Shown here one piece after another: positions 17,438 to 26,164 of a stretch of 64,000 nt of DNA. Position 1 is the first letter of the stretch, and every line of letters starts with the position of its first letter. The stretch lies in assembly GCF_016861845.1 (NCBI RefSeq), contig NZ_BOLV01000009.1, forward strand, positions 57,548 through 121,547. Reading direction: 5' to 3'. Under the pieces are notes generated by a model. That model searched no databases. It saw only the letters and a list, made by a program, of their open reading frames with translations, and was not told the DNA's origin. The stretch comes from Lacticaseibacillus suilingensis (lineage in GTDB: Bacteria; Bacillota; Bacilli; Lactobacillales; Lactobacillaceae). The translations under genes were made by a program, and so were the position numbers.

Positions 17438-18175
17438 TTATCGAATCAAATAAATGCGGTCGTTGATGGCATCAAACCGCGGAAAGGCGCGGTTGAGTTT
17501 CAGCAGCCGGCGGTCCGGCACAAAGTTTGCCAGTTGCCAAAACAGGCGGCTGTTAGTCGCCCCATAACGCTCACCCAACACAAACAATGGTAGTTGCGGC
17601 AAGTGCTGGCGCAACTGCCACAACAGCGCCGCGTCGTTCCATTCATGATCAGGCGACCAAGCCATCACCACCGCATCCACCTGCGCGCCGTAGGTCAACA
17701 GCGCCGCAGTCTCCCCGGCTTGGTGAATCGGCAGCAGCGGTTGGGCGCCGGTCAGATTTTCCTTTTGCCAGGTGCGAGCGTCGGTGGCAATCACCTGATT
17801 GCCCGCTTGTTGCAAGCCGTAGCTTAAGTAGCCGTTGCCAGCCGCAATTTCCAGATAGCGTTGCGGCCCGAATAAATCGGTCCAAGTGGCAAAGAGCTGC
17901 TGCTGGACAAACGCCCACATGCCGTAATGATACGCAATGTACTGGCGAAAATTGCGCAGTAAATGGTCTAGCGTGTTCACGGTTCGCAATGGTAGGTTTT
18001 CCCGCAACAAATCAAAGGCAATCGCCTCAGTCATCCCAAGGCGCGGCAGCGGGAACTTTGGCAATTGGCCTTGCGCGACCGCATCACGGAAGACTTGCAT
18101 CGCGGTATATTGGGCAGTGAGCGCCGGATGGTGTGCCTGCTTTGTCAGTTGTGTCAAGTTTGCCCAGTAATCCAA
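17438..18175 (-). CDS. SAM-dependent methyltransferase of unknown specificity
   Basis: 245 residues. The central YLEIAAGNGYLSYGLQQAG resembles the glycine-rich SAM-binding motif I, followed by VIATDARTW (acidic motif II) and VDAVVMAWSPDHEW. N-terminal ~100 residues are helical (LLRNFRQYIAYHYGMWAFVQQQL). No substrate can be inferred. Start is TTG at 18175 with GGAAGGGG 6 nt upstream; no ATG fits better. Ends 24 nt before the membrane-protein start and likely shares its transcript. Confidence 0.72.
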   Translation of the reverse strand: MDYWANLTQLTKQAHHPALTAQYTAMQVFRDAVAQGQLPKFPLPRLGMTEAIAFDLLRENLPLRTVNTLDHLLRNFRQYIAYHYGMWAFVQQQLFATWTDLFGPQRYLEIAAGNGYLSYGLQQAGNQVIATDARTWQKENLTGAQPLLPIHQAGETAALLTYGAQVDAVVMAWSPDHEWNDAALLWQLRQHLPQLPLFVLGERYGATNSRLFWQLANFVPDRRLLKLNRAFPRFDAINDRIYLIR

Positions 18176-18228
18176 GGCTTGCCCCTTCCAAACAAACAGG
18201 GGCGACTTGCCCAGTCAGCCCCCGATTG

Positions 18229-18576
18229 CTAATGCATGCCCAGCGCCATTTTGGCGTAACGACTCATACGTTCTGGGCCCCATTGCGGATACCACACCAA
18301 ATGAATCTCCACTGAGTTAATCCCATCAATCGCCATTAGCGCCTGGTGAATGCCATCATCGAGCACTTCGGTCAGCGGACACCCCATGGTCGTTAAGGTC
18401 ATCTCCACGTCGCAATGCCCGACATCATCCAAATCGACTCCGTAAATCAGGCCCAGGTTCACGATATCCACCCCGAGCTCCGGATCTATGACCGTTTTGA
18501 GCCCAGCGACAATCGCTTCCCGCATTTTGGTGAAATAAGCGTCTTCTTCAGGCGTTGTTGCTACTTCGTCAGCCAT
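18229..18576 (-). CDS. MIP18/DUF59-family metal-sulfur cluster assembly factor
   Basis: 115 residues. DUF59 signature: VIDPELGVDIVNLGLIYGVDLD followed by TMTTMGCPL-type motif (here MTLTTMGCPLTEVLDD, with the conserved cysteine). Such proteins (SufT/PaaD-like) assist iron-sulfur cluster maturation in the cytosol. Lies 11 nt downstream of a tautomerase gene, likely an operon. Full length for the family. Confidence 0.88.
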   Translation of the reverse strand: MADEVATTPEEDAYFTKMREAIVAGLKTVIDPELGVDIVNLGLIYGVDLDDVGHCDVEMTLTTMGCPLTEVLDDGIHQALMAIDGINSVEIHLVWYPQWGPERMSRYAKMALGMH

Positions 18577-18587
18577 GTCGCCGCCTC

Positions 18588-18773
18588 CTATTCGTCGGCT
18601 TTGAGGACACCAGCGACACTGTAGTGGTCTTTGCTCATTTCGTTAAGCACGATATGCACATGTTCAGCTGGCGCCCCAGTGTTTTTGACAATCGCTGCGG
18701 TGACATCCTTGCACATTTGGGCCAGCTGCTCGTGGCTGCGGCCTTCAATCAAATCAATATGCACTAATGGCAT
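18588..18773 (-). CDS. 4-oxalocrotonate tautomerase family protein
   Basis: 61 residues after choosing ATG at 18773, which gives MPLVHIDLIEGRSHEQLAQM: the mature protein then begins with the catalytic Pro-1 that defines the family, and AAGGAGGG lies upstream at normal spacing. An in-frame start 8 codons earlier would bury the proline. Forms small oligomeric keto-enol tautomerases; physiological substrate unknown. Upstream of the DUF59 gene. Confidence 0.9.
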   Translation of the reverse strand: MPLVHIDLIEGRSHEQLAQMCKDVTAAIVKNTGAPAEHVHIVLNEMSKDHYSVAGVLKADE

Positions 18774-18821
18774 GCTAAAACCCTCCTTGACGCTCATTTA
18801 TTGGTTCTATTATCGCATAAA

Positions 18822-19757
18822 TTATGGCTGCTTGGTAGTCGGCGCGGTTTGATCAGGTAACCGGCGGTGCTGACGTTTTTCGTCCTGCTGATCCGAGGTC
18901 AAAAATTCTCCAACCACATCCACCGTATTCAAAATATCAATGAACGCCTGCGGATCGGTGCTGCGTGTCGCCTGGGTCAAATCGTAGAGTTCATAGCGGG
19001 TGATGACAATCATCAAGGTGGTGTTCGGCTGGCCCAAGTAACCGCCGCGACTCGGCAGCACCGTGATGCCGCGAATCAAGCGCGCCGACACACTGGCAAT
19101 CACCGCATCAGGATGGTTGGTAACAATCATCGCGGTAATCTTCTGATCTGAGGTATGGATGGTATCCACCACGCGCGTCATGCAATAAATCGAGATAATC
19201 GTGTACAAGGCACTTTCCCACTGAATGCCAAACCCCGCGACCAAAATGATCACCAGGTTGATGGCAAACATCAAGACGCCCACCGTGCGATGCGTGGTTT
19301 TGGCTAAATACATCGACACAATGTCCAGCCCGCCGGTGGAGAAGCCAAAGCGCAAAGCAATGCCGACGCCGGCGCCGGTGAGGACGCCGCCGAAAATTGC
19401 ATTCATCAGCGGGTTGTTCGACAAGGCATGCACTGGCAGGACAATCGCCAGGACCGAGATGAACACCACGTTTAAAAAGGAGAACAGCGTGAAGCTCCGC
19501 CCTAGTTTGCGCCAACCCAGATAGGCAATCGGTAAATTCAGCAGCAAGTTGAACCACCCGGTCAAATCACCATGGGTCAGGCCAAAGCGCTGCAAAAACA
19601 ACGAAATCAATTGGGCGACCCCCGTGGCGCCAGCTTGAAAGACCCGCGCCGGCGTTAAGAAGAAGTTCAACGCTAAGGCGGTGACTAACCCACTGACTAG
19701 CGCCACGCCGATTTTTTTCACTAGATCATGCTGATAGAATTGGGTCAATTTTGCCAT
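18822..19757 (-). CDS. yitT: YitT family membrane protein (first copy)
   Basis: 311 residues: about five to six membrane segments in the first 200 residues (YitT_membrane, with PARVFQAGATGVAQLIS and GFSTGGLDIVSMYL), then a cytosolic DUF2179 domain (ITAMIVTNHPDAVIASVS, RGITVLPSRGGYLGQ). Function is not established; some relatives influence spore coat or metal phenotypes. A second paralogue is at 46785-47705. ATG 19757 has GGAGG upstream. Diverges from pepD. Confidence 0.88.
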   Translation of the reverse strand: MAKLTQFYQHDLVKKIGVALVSGLVTALALNFFLTPARVFQAGATGVAQLISLFLQRFGLTHGDLTGWFNLLLNLPIAYLGWRKLGRSFTLFSFLNVVFISVLAIVLPVHALSNNPLMNAIFGGVLTGAGVGIALRFGFSTGGLDIVSMYLAKTTHRTVGVLMFAINLVIILVAGFGIQWESALYTIISIYCMTRVVDTIHTSDQKITAMIVTNHPDAVIASVSARLIRGITVLPSRGGYLGQPNTTLMIVITRYELYDLTQATRSTDPQAFIDILNTVDVVGEFLTSDQQDEKRQHRRLPDQTAPTTKQP

Positions 19758-19892
19758 GACAGCCTCCGAAATGTCTGCGAATTGTGAACAGTTGCTAGCG
19801 CTTCATACACGTCGCAATGCTCAGTTCGCCAGTGCTGCATTTAGAATACACGGCGGCCGCTTGAATTAACAGCCATCTCAGCAAATTTTTAG

Positions 19893-19898
19893 TATAAT
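19893..19898 (+). promoter_or_regulatory. -10 box for pepD
   Basis: TATAAT 72 nt before the PepD start, in the divergent gap with yitT. No good -35 at 17 nt; the long leader contains no evident gene. Confidence 0.5.
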
Positions 19899-19969
19899 AA
19901 GCTTGATTGCTCGGGTTCCGCCGCTATTTGTTCACCAGCGGTAGACACCGATTGAGGAAGGAGAAACAC

Positions 19970-21379
19970 ATGACGCGTTCATCTTGTACCAGTATTTTAA
20001 TTGGGAAAGCCGCCTCGGCTGATGGCAGTGTGATGATAGGCCGCAACGAGGATTCCAAAGCGGCCTGGCCCAAGCATCTGGTGGTGCATCCCGAAACCAC
20101 CGCCGCTGAGCCACCGCTGTTCACCTCCAAGGCCAATGGCTTCACCCTCGGGCTACCGAGCCATGCCCTCAAATACACCGCTACCCCTGAATGGACCGAC
20201 CAATACGGTTTATTTGAAGAAGCCGGCATCAACAGCGCCGGCGTGGCCATGAGCGCCACCGAAAGTGCGTATGCCAATGCCCGCGTGCTGGGCGACGACC
20301 CCTTCATTGAAGCCGGCATCACCGAAGAAGCCATGGTCACGGTAGTCTTGCCTTTCATCGCTTCGGCGCGGGAAGGCGTGGAGCGGCTCGGCCGCATCGT
20401 CTCGGAACACGGCACCGGCGAGGCCAATGGCGTGCTGTTTGCAGATCACGACGAGGCTTGGTACATGGAAATCGCCACTGGGCACCACTGGGTGGCCCAG
20501 CGGATTCCTGATGATGCTTATGCGATTGTCGCTAACCAGCTCAGCATCCAAAAAGTGCTCCCAGAATCGCCGGACTTCATGTACGATGCCGACTTATTCA
20601 AGTTTGCAGCCCGTCATCACTTTTGGGAGCCTGGCACGAGCTTTATCTTCCGGGACATTTTCGGTACCACCGGGGCCTTTGATCACACTTACAACACAGC
20701 GCGGGTCTGGGACGGTCAGCGCCGCCTGACCCCCAGTCGGGAGGCGCACCCCATGGCCGATGATCTGCCGTTTGCGTTGCAACCAGACCGCCCGCTGTTC
20801 GTCGATGACGCCTTCAGCGTGTTGGGGGCGCATTATGATGAGACCCCTTACGACCCAGCGGATCCTGCAGCGACCCAAAAGCATCGCTTCCGCCCCATCA
20901 GTTTAGCCCGGACACAAGAAAGCCACGTGCTCCAAATGCGGCAGGACTTGCCTTTTGAAATTGCCGATTTGCACTGGATTGCCATGGGCGTCGCGGCGCA
21001 AAGTCAGTTTGTGCCGTTTTTCGCTGGCACCACGACCACCCCAGCCGATTACCAACGCGGCGGCTTGCCGGCAAGCCTGGATTCAGCCTACTGGCAATAC
21101 AAGCTCGCCAGTGTCTTGATGGATGCCCATTTCCATCACTACGCGCACCAGTTGGAGCAGGTGCAGCTGGCCACCCATGCCAAGCTGCTGGCCAACATCG
21201 CCAAAACTGACGCCGCTAGTCAAAGCTTGGCCGCTGGCGAACTGCAGGCTTTGGCGACGCAAGCCTCGGCGGAAAATGCCGCGCTGGCTAAAGCTGATTG
21301 GCAGGCCTTCACCATGGCGATGCTCGCTGAATCGACGGATATGAGCCCCCTGAATTTTTCCACGGATGACCAACTTTAA
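19970..21379 (+). CDS. pepD: C69-family dipeptidase (PepD type)
   Basis: 469 residues. N-terminal-nucleophile hydrolase: SSCTSILIGKAASADGSVM carries the predicted catalytic cysteine at residue 6, exposed after removal of a five-residue propeptide, and IGRNED follows. GTYMEIATGHHW-like stretch (WYMEIATGHHWVAQRIPDD) is typical of the family. Cytosolic, cleaves a broad range of dipeptides. ATG at 19970 is favoured over an upstream start because GGAAGGAG lies 6 nt before it. Monocistronic, ending in a terminator. Confidence 0.93.
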   Translation: MTRSSCTSILIGKAASADGSVMIGRNEDSKAAWPKHLVVHPETTAAEPPLFTSKANGFTLGLPSHALKYTATPEWTDQYGLFEEAGINSAGVAMSATESAYANARVLGDDPFIEAGITEEAMVTVVLPFIASAREGVERLGRIVSEHGTGEANGVLFADHDEAWYMEIATGHHWVAQRIPDDAYAIVANQLSIQKVLPESPDFMYDADLFKFAARHHFWEPGTSFIFRDIFGTTGAFDHTYNTARVWDGQRRLTPSREAHPMADDLPFALQPDRPLFVDDAFSVLGAHYDETPYDPADPAATQKHRFRPISLARTQESHVLQMRQDLPFEIADLHWIAMGVAAQSQFVPFFAGTTTTPADYQRGGLPASLDSAYWQYKLASVLMDAHFHHYAHQLEQVQLATHAKLLANIAKTDAASQSLAAGELQALATQASAENAALAKADWQAFTMAMLAESTDMSPLNFSTDDQL

Positions 21380-21382
21380 GCC

Positions 21383-21413
21383 AAAAAAAAAGACGCATAA
21401 CGCGTCTTTTTTT
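21383..21413. terminator. Bidirectional terminator between pepD and nif3
   Basis: AGACGC-ATAAC-GCGTCT stem flanked by A and T runs, usable from both convergent genes. Confidence 0.8.
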
Positions 21414-21418
21414 GACAC

Positions 21419-22219
21419 TTACATAAAAGTGAACGGATCGGTATTCAACGTTGACGCCACTATGTGCAGCGACCAGTTGTTGGCTTCTGCCCAGCCGATC
21501 AATAACCGCCTTACTTCTGCTTTCATGATGGATTCAATGTGGTGCCCTGGGTCGATCACTGGCATGTGTGCCGCAAGCATGTCATGGCCGGTATGGTAAT
21601 AAACATCGCCGGTCACATACACATCAGCGCCTGCCGCTTGGGCCGCATGGTAGAACTTGCCGCCATCGCCGCCGAGAATGGCGACTTGCTGCACAGGCTT
21701 TTGTAAGTCTTCGGCGATGACACGTAAACCTTTGACCCCGAACGCGGTTTTCACCTGCTGGACGAAAGCCGCTAAGGCGACTGGTGCCGTTAACTGCCCA
21801 ATCCGGCCCATGTTAGCTTCATCGCCTTCATTGATGAATGGTCGCACATCTTCTAGCTGCAGCGCTGCCGCCAGCCAATCATTCATGCCGCCGGCGGCTC
21901 GATCCAAGTTGGTATGCGCAGCATAGACCAAAATACCGTGCTTGATCAATTCGCCGTACATGGCATTTTGCGGGTTGGCGAAGTTGAGATTCGGCGCGGG
22001 ACGAAACACCGCGGGATGATGAGCAAAAATCATGTCTGCATTCAGCGCCACCGCCTCTTCAACCACTTCCGGCCGCACGTCTAGCGTGGTCAAAACGGTA
22101 TGCACCGGCTTGGTGGCGTCGCCGATTTGAATCCCAACCGGATCGCCTGGCACCGCCAAGCTTTGCGGCGCAAAGGTTTCGAATTGATCAATCAAGGTTT
22201 GACCATTAATGATCGTCAT
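21419..22219 (-). CDS. Nif3-like dinuclear metal-centre protein (YqfO family)
   Basis: 266 residues. Metal-binding residues are visible in MIFAHHPAVFRP (HH), AAHTNLDRA, and the C-terminal VIDPGHHIESIMK. The length matches the core Nif3 fold without the PII-like insertion found in Bacillus YqfO. Function unresolved (GTP cyclohydrolase I type 2 annotations exist but are unproven). It overlaps trmK by 14 nt, the standard Firmicute arrangement downstream of rpoD. Confidence 0.9.
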   Translation of the reverse strand: MTIINGQTLIDQFETFAPQSLAVPGDPVGIQIGDATKPVHTVLTTLDVRPEVVEEAVALNADMIFAHHPAVFRPAPNLNFANPQNAMYGELIKHGILVYAAHTNLDRAAGGMNDWLAAALQLEDVRPFINEGDEANMGRIGQLTAPVALAAFVQQVKTAFGVKGLRVIAEDLQKPVQQVAILGGDGGKFYHAAQAAGADVYVTGDVYYHTGHDMLAAHMPVIDPGHHIESIMKAEVRRLLIGWAEANNWSLHIVASTLNTDPFTFM

Positions 22220-22910
22220 GTGCTTCCTCCTCTAGCACGCGCAGGCGCGCTTGTTCTTCAACAATTTTCGCCTCTTGCAAGGTCTTGGCGTTGGTCAAGT
22301 TCGCTAGCACCGCCTGAGTCTTGGCGATGGCCTCGGTCAGCTGTTTGACAAACAGCGCCGTGCGCTGGCGCCGCAGCACCGGCCCCAGCATCAAATCTGC
22401 TTCGGTGTATGGCACTTGCGGCTGGGTCTGCCCCACCACCATGATCGGGTAAACATGCCCCATATCTTCAACCAGCGCTTCATCGAGAATTCCGAATTCA
22501 TGCGCTGCCAGCCACCGGCGCAGGCTCTCAGCATCCCGGTTCGGGCTGAGCACCAAGGTTTCCGTACCATCCAGGCGGTCTGAACCTTGGGTCAAAATCT
22601 GTTGAATCAAAATGCCGCCCATGCCAGCAATATAAACCGTATCAAGTGCGTCTTCTGCCGTCAGTCCTAGCAGACCATCGGCTTGCCGTACCGTAATCAC
22701 CTCGGCCAGGTCATTATCCGCCACATTGGCGCGCGCAATCGCACACGGCCCAGCGCCGATATCGCTGGCCACCGCGAAGTCAATTTGGCCCTGTTTCGCC
22801 AGTTCAATCGGTAAATAAGCGTGGTCGGTGCCAATATCGGCGATGCGGCGACCGTCGCCATTAAACGCGGCAATCGCGCGCAAGCGTTTTGATAAATGAA
22901 ATTTTTCCAT
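22206..22910 (-). CDS. trmK: tRNA (adenine(22)-N1)-methyltransferase
   Basis: 234 residues. SAM-binding motif RRIADIGTDHAYLPIELAKQ near residue 20, then YIAGMGGILIQQIL and LSPNRDAESLRRWLAAH, all typical of TrmK/YqfN; the C-terminal coiled segment (residues ~185-234) is also a family feature. Modifies A22 of Ser/Tyr-type tRNAs with long variable arms. ATG 22910 follows GGGAG; TATACT on the minus strand (plus 22939-22944) is a likely -10. Confidence 0.93.
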   Translation of the reverse strand: MEKFHLSKRLRAIAAFNGDGRRIADIGTDHAYLPIELAKQGQIDFAVASDIGAGPCAIARANVADNDLAEVITVRQADGLLGLTAEDALDTVYIAGMGGILIQQILTQGSDRLDGTETLVLSPNRDAESLRRWLAAHEFGILDEALVEDMGHVYPIMVVGQTQPQVPYTEADLMLGPVLRRQRTALFVKQLTEAIAKTQAVLANLTNAKTLQEAKIVEEQARLRVLEEEAHDDH

Positions 22911-22978
22911 GCGTAAACTCCCTTTTCCTACTGCTTTTAGTATACACGACTGAACCGGTCGGCGCTTCTCGGCGCACC

Positions 22979-23007
22979 AAAAAAGCCTAGCGTCGCCGCT
23001 AGGCTTT
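22979..23007 (-). terminator. Terminator of the dnaG-rpoD transcript
   Basis: AAAGCCTAGCG-GCGA-CGCTAGGCTTTTTT on the minus strand, 9 nt after the rpoD stop. Confidence 0.85.
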
Positions 23008-23015
23008 CATTTGCT

Positions 23016-24209
23016 TTATTCCAAGAAGTCTTTCAGCTGCTTAGAGCGGCTTGGGTGGCGCAACTTGCGCAGCGCCTTGGCTTCGATTTGGCGAATGCGT
23101 TCCCTAGTTACCCCGAAAACCTTGCCGACTTCTTCCAGCGTGCGAGTGCGGCCATCATCCAGGCCGAACCGCAGACGCAGCACGTTTTCTTCCCGGTCGG
23201 TCAAGGTATCCAGTACGTTTTCTAGCTGCTCTTTTAGCAGCTCATAGCTGGCATGATCTTCAGGGCTGGTGGCGTTGTCGTCTTCGATGAAGTCACCGAG
23301 ATGCGAGTCATCCTCTTCCCCGATTGGCGTTTCCAGCGAAACCGGTTCTTGGGCAATCTTCAAAATCTCGCGGACCTTTTCCGTTGGCATATCCATTTCA
23401 GCGCCGATTTCCTCTGGCGTTGGTTCGCGGCCGAGGTCTTGCAGCAGCTGGCGCTGAATGCGAATCAGCTTGTTGATGGTTTCGACCATGTGCACTGGAA
23501 TCCGGATGGTGCGCGCTTGGTCAGCAATCGCACGGGTGATGGCCTGGCGAATCCACCAGGTGGCATACGTCGAGAACTTGAAGCCCTTGCGGTAGTCGAA
23601 CTTCTCCACCGCCTTCATCAGGCCCATGTTCCCTTCCTGAATCAGATCCAGGAACTGCATGCCGCGACCGACGTAGCGCTTAGCAATTGAAACCACCAAA
23701 CGCAGGTTAGCTTCCGCCAACCGCTGCTTGGCTTCCTGGTCGCCTTGCTCGATTTTCAGCGCCAAGTCGACTTCCTGGTCCGCCGTCAACAGCGGTACCC
23801 GGCCGATTTCCTTCAGGTACATCCGGACGGGATCGTTAATCTTAACCCCGCTTGGAGCCGACATGTCAGCCAGCGCCTTTTTAGAAACGGCCTTTTCCTT
23901 CTTTAAGCTGCGTTCTGCTGGTTCGCCATTTTCATCCACGATGGAAATGCCGTTGTCTTCCAGCTTCTGCATCAAATCATCAACCGCATCGCTTTTCAGT
24001 TCAAACGGCTTGACGAGCTGTTTAACGAGTTCTTCGTTGGTGATTTCTTTATCGCCTTTGTAGTCGGCGATGACTTTCTTCACGGCTGCGTTGTATTTCT
24101 TTTCGCTAGCCGCAGTGGTTTTAGCGGGCGCCTTCTTGGCCGCGGTTTTGGCCGGGGCCTTCACCGCTTTTTTAGTCGTCGTCTTTTTTTCTGTTTTCTT
24201 TTCAGCCAT
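23016..24209 (-). CDS. rpoD: Primary RNA polymerase sigma factor (RpoD/SigA)
   Basis: 397 residues. Housekeeping sigma-70. Region 1.2 [20 protein letters not shown], region 2 with [20 protein letters not shown] and [20 protein letters not shown] (-10 recognition), region 3 [11 protein letters not shown], and region 4 [20 protein letters not shown] (-35 recognition). Before region 1.1 there is a Lys/Ala/Thr-rich stretch at residues 3-38 ([11 protein letters not shown] repeats) not present in Bacillus SigA. ATG 24209 follows TAGGAGG, 11 nt after the dnaG stop, so the two are cotranscribed. Confidence 0.97.
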   Translation of the reverse strand: MAEKKTEKKTTTKKAVKAPAKTAAKKAPAKTTAASEKKYNAAVKKVIADYKGDKEITNEELVKQLVKPFELKSDAVDDLMQKLEDNGISIVDENGEPAERSLKKEKAVSKKALADMSAPSGVKINDPVRMYLKEIGRVPLLTADQEVDLALKIEQGDQEAKQRLAEANLRLVVSIAKRYVGRGMQFLDLIQEGNMGLMKAVEKFDYRKGFKFSTYATWWIRQAITRAIADQARTIRIPVHMVETINKLIRIQRQLLQDLGREPTPEEIGAEMDMPTEKVREILKIAQEPVSLETPIGEEDDSHLGDFIEDDNATSPEDHASYELLKEQLENVLDTLTDREENVLRLRFGLDDGRTRTLEEVGKVFGVTRERIRQIEAKALRKLRHPSRSKQLKDFLE

Positions 24210-24220
24210 TAAAGTGCCTC

Positions 24221-26038
24221 CTATAACTCATTGTCGATTGCCGCCTTCAGTTGGCGTTGCAATTCAATATATTGCATCAGCATGGCATCGGCGGTTTGCT
24301 TATCGCCGAGCTGCGTTGCTTGATTCATCTGCTGCTTCACCCGGGCCGATTCTTGGGTCAGCTGCCGGCGATGGACCATTAAAATCATATCATCGATGGC
24401 TTCATCTGGCATTTGCGGGGCATCGCGAAAATCAATGGTCGTCACCAGTGGTCCCAACTGCGGATCGATTTGATCCAAGAATCCGGCTACCGTCGGCTCA
24501 TCGCTGGCTTGGGCATAGCTCAGCCAAGCATCAAAAATCGCCTGATACTGCGCGTCAGGAAAGGCGAAATCATCCTGATGCAACCGGCGCGCCAAGTTGG
24601 CATCATGAAAGCTCAAGGCTAACAATTCGCGCTCGGCTTTTTCAGAACGATCTAAGCGTTGCGCTGGCGCCGCTTGTCCAACCGCTTCTGGCGGCGGTGG
24701 CCCCGGCTGCCAATCCGGCACTGCCGGCGCCGGAGCAGTCTGCAGCGCTTGGGGCAGGGATTGCGCCAAAGTGGCGGCCGGTACGCCGGTGAGCTGACTC
24801 ATTTGATCGAGGTAGACGCTTTGCGCCACGGGGTCGGCTTCGCGAGCAACCTCCTTCAGCCCAGCGTCGATATAATCGAGCTTGGCCTGATCACTGGATA
24901 GGTCGCGGTCTTGCGCCAGATACGCGAGGCGAAAACCGATGGGCGTCAAGGTATGCTTGAGCTGCTTTTGAAAGGCTTCAGCGTCATGGGCTTTGATATA
25001 CTCGTCTGGGTCTTGACCATCTGGCAACACCACCACGCCCACTTCTAGGCGCGGCTGATTGCCTACCAGCCCCAAAGCCCGGTCTGCTGCGTGCTGCCCA
25101 GGCGCATCGCCGTCGTAGCAAATCGTCAAATGCCGCGTCTGCTTGGCGATGATGCTCACCTGCTCAGCGGTTAAACTCGTCCCCATTGAGGCCACGCCAG
25201 TCGGCACACCGGCTTGGTAAGCCGAAATGACATCCATGAACCCTTCAAACAACACGGCACCGCCGTTGTCTTTGAACTGGTTTTTGGCCTGATCAAGATT
25301 GAACAGCACCTCAGATTTGTTAAACAGCTGGGTTTCCGGACTGTTCAGATACTTGGCCTGGCTGGCCTGGGCATCAAGCACCCGGCCCGAAAAGCCAATC
25401 ACGTCGCCGTACTGGTCCTTCAAAGGAAACATCACGCGATCATTGAACCGATCGTAAAGCTGACCTTGATCGTCTTCGGCGAAGAGCCCGCTTTGCCGCT
25501 GGTCGTCGTAGCTCACCTCACGATTATCCAAAAACTTCTTCATCAGCTGGCGGTCGCCTGGGACATAGCCAATTTCAAAATGATCAATGGTGGCCTGACT
25601 CAAACCACGCTTGGTGAGATAAGCCAAGGCCGCCTCGCCGCTGGTGGTGTTAACGAGCAAATGGTGCATCATGTCGGTCACTTGCCGCAAAATCGCCTTT
25701 TGCTTGGTAATTTCAGGGGGTTCCTGCCGCTGCGGCGTGATGGTTACCCCGAGCGGAATGTTAGCAAATTGGGCCACTTTAGCCACGGCTTCAGGGAATG
25801 ACAAGTGCTCGTATTCCTGGACGAACTTGAAGACGTTGCCGCCCCGATGACAGGAGAAGCAATTAAAAATCTGTTTGCTTTCGTTCACGCTAAACGAAGG
25901 CGTGTTTTCCGGCACGAACGGGCACAGGCCAAACAGGTTCTGCCCTTGCTTGTGCAACTGCACGTATTGACCAATGTAGTCGGCAATATTAACAGAGCTG
26001 CGAACTTGATCGATGACTTCAGTTGGAATGCGCGCGAT
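24221..26038 (-). CDS. dnaG: DNA primase DnaG, apparently initiated at an ATC codon
   Basis: Synthesises primers at the replication fork. With the start at ATC 26036-26038 the product is 605 residues and begins (M)[20 protein letters not shown], aligning exactly with the conserved N-terminus (Bacillus DnaG begins MGNRIPDEIVDQV). An in-frame TGA lies 2 codons upstream and no ATG, GTG or TTG occurs until GTG 25963, which has no ribosome binding site and would delete 25 conserved residues; GGGAGG sits 9 nt before the ATC. Zinc domain reads CPFV...CFSCH instead of the usual CPFH...Cxx[21 protein letters not shown] and [14 protein letters not shown], and a C-terminal helicase-binding domain are intact. 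Confidence 0.9.
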   Translation of the reverse strand: MARIPTEVIDQVRSSVNIADYIGQYVQLHKQGQNLFGLCPFVPENTPSFSVNESKQIFNCFSCHRGGNVFKFVQEYEHLSFPEAVAKVAQFANIPLGVTITPQRQEPPEITKQKAILRQVTDMMHHLLVNTTSGEAALAYLTKRGLSQATIDHFEIGYVPGDRQLMKKFLDNREVSYDDQRQSGLFAEDDQGQLYDRFNDRVMFPLKDQYGDVIGFSGRVLDAQASQAKYLNSPETQLFNKSEVLFNLDQAKNQFKDNGGAVLFEGFMDVISAYQAGVPTGVASMGTSLTAEQVSIIAKQTRHLTICYDGDAPGQHAADRALGLVGNQPRLEVGVVVLPDGQDPDEYIKAHDAEAFQKQLKHTLTPIGFRLAYLAQDRDLSSDQAKLDYIDAGLKEVAREADPVAQSVYLDQMSQLTGVPAATLAQSLPQALQTAPAPAVPDWQPGPPPPEAVGQAAPAQRLDRSEKAERELLALSFHDANLARRLHQDDFAFPDAQYQAIFDAWLSYAQASDEPTVAGFLDQIDPQLGPLVTTIDFRDAPQMPDEAIDDMILMVHRRQLTQESARVKQQMNQATQLGDKQTADAMLMQYIELQRQLKAAIDNEL

Positions 26039-26063
26039 TGCGGTTCACCTCCCAGAATAGCGG

Positions 26064-26097
26064 TAAAAAGTCGCACTTCAGTGGTGAAATGCGACTT
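26064..26097 (-). terminator. Hairpin with U-tract in the dnaG leader (glyS terminator or attenuator)
   Basis: Thirteen paired bases with one G-U (26068-26080 with 26085-26097, loop of four) followed on the minus strand by TTTTA. It lies after glyS but also inside the transcript from the promoter at 26135-26163, upstream of the dnaG ribosome binding site. Confidence 0.75.
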
Positions 26098-26134
26098 GCC
26101 GAAACCTAATTGAGTGCAGACTAATACAAGCTAT

Positions 26135-26163
26135 AGTATAGCCGTCGTTGCCTTGAATTGCAA
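26135..26163 (-). promoter_or_regulatory. Promoter of the dnaG-rpoD operon
   Basis: TTGCAA (26158-26163), 17-nt spacer, TATACT (26135-26140) on the minus strand. The -35 starts 1 nt after the glyS stop codon. Near-consensus vegetative promoter. Confidence 0.75.
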
Positions 26164-26164
26164 G

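Noticed and set aside
24070..24792. 240-codon plus-strand frame opposite rpoD-dnaG
   Set aside because: Covers the end of dnaG and start of rpoD in antisense; no start signals.
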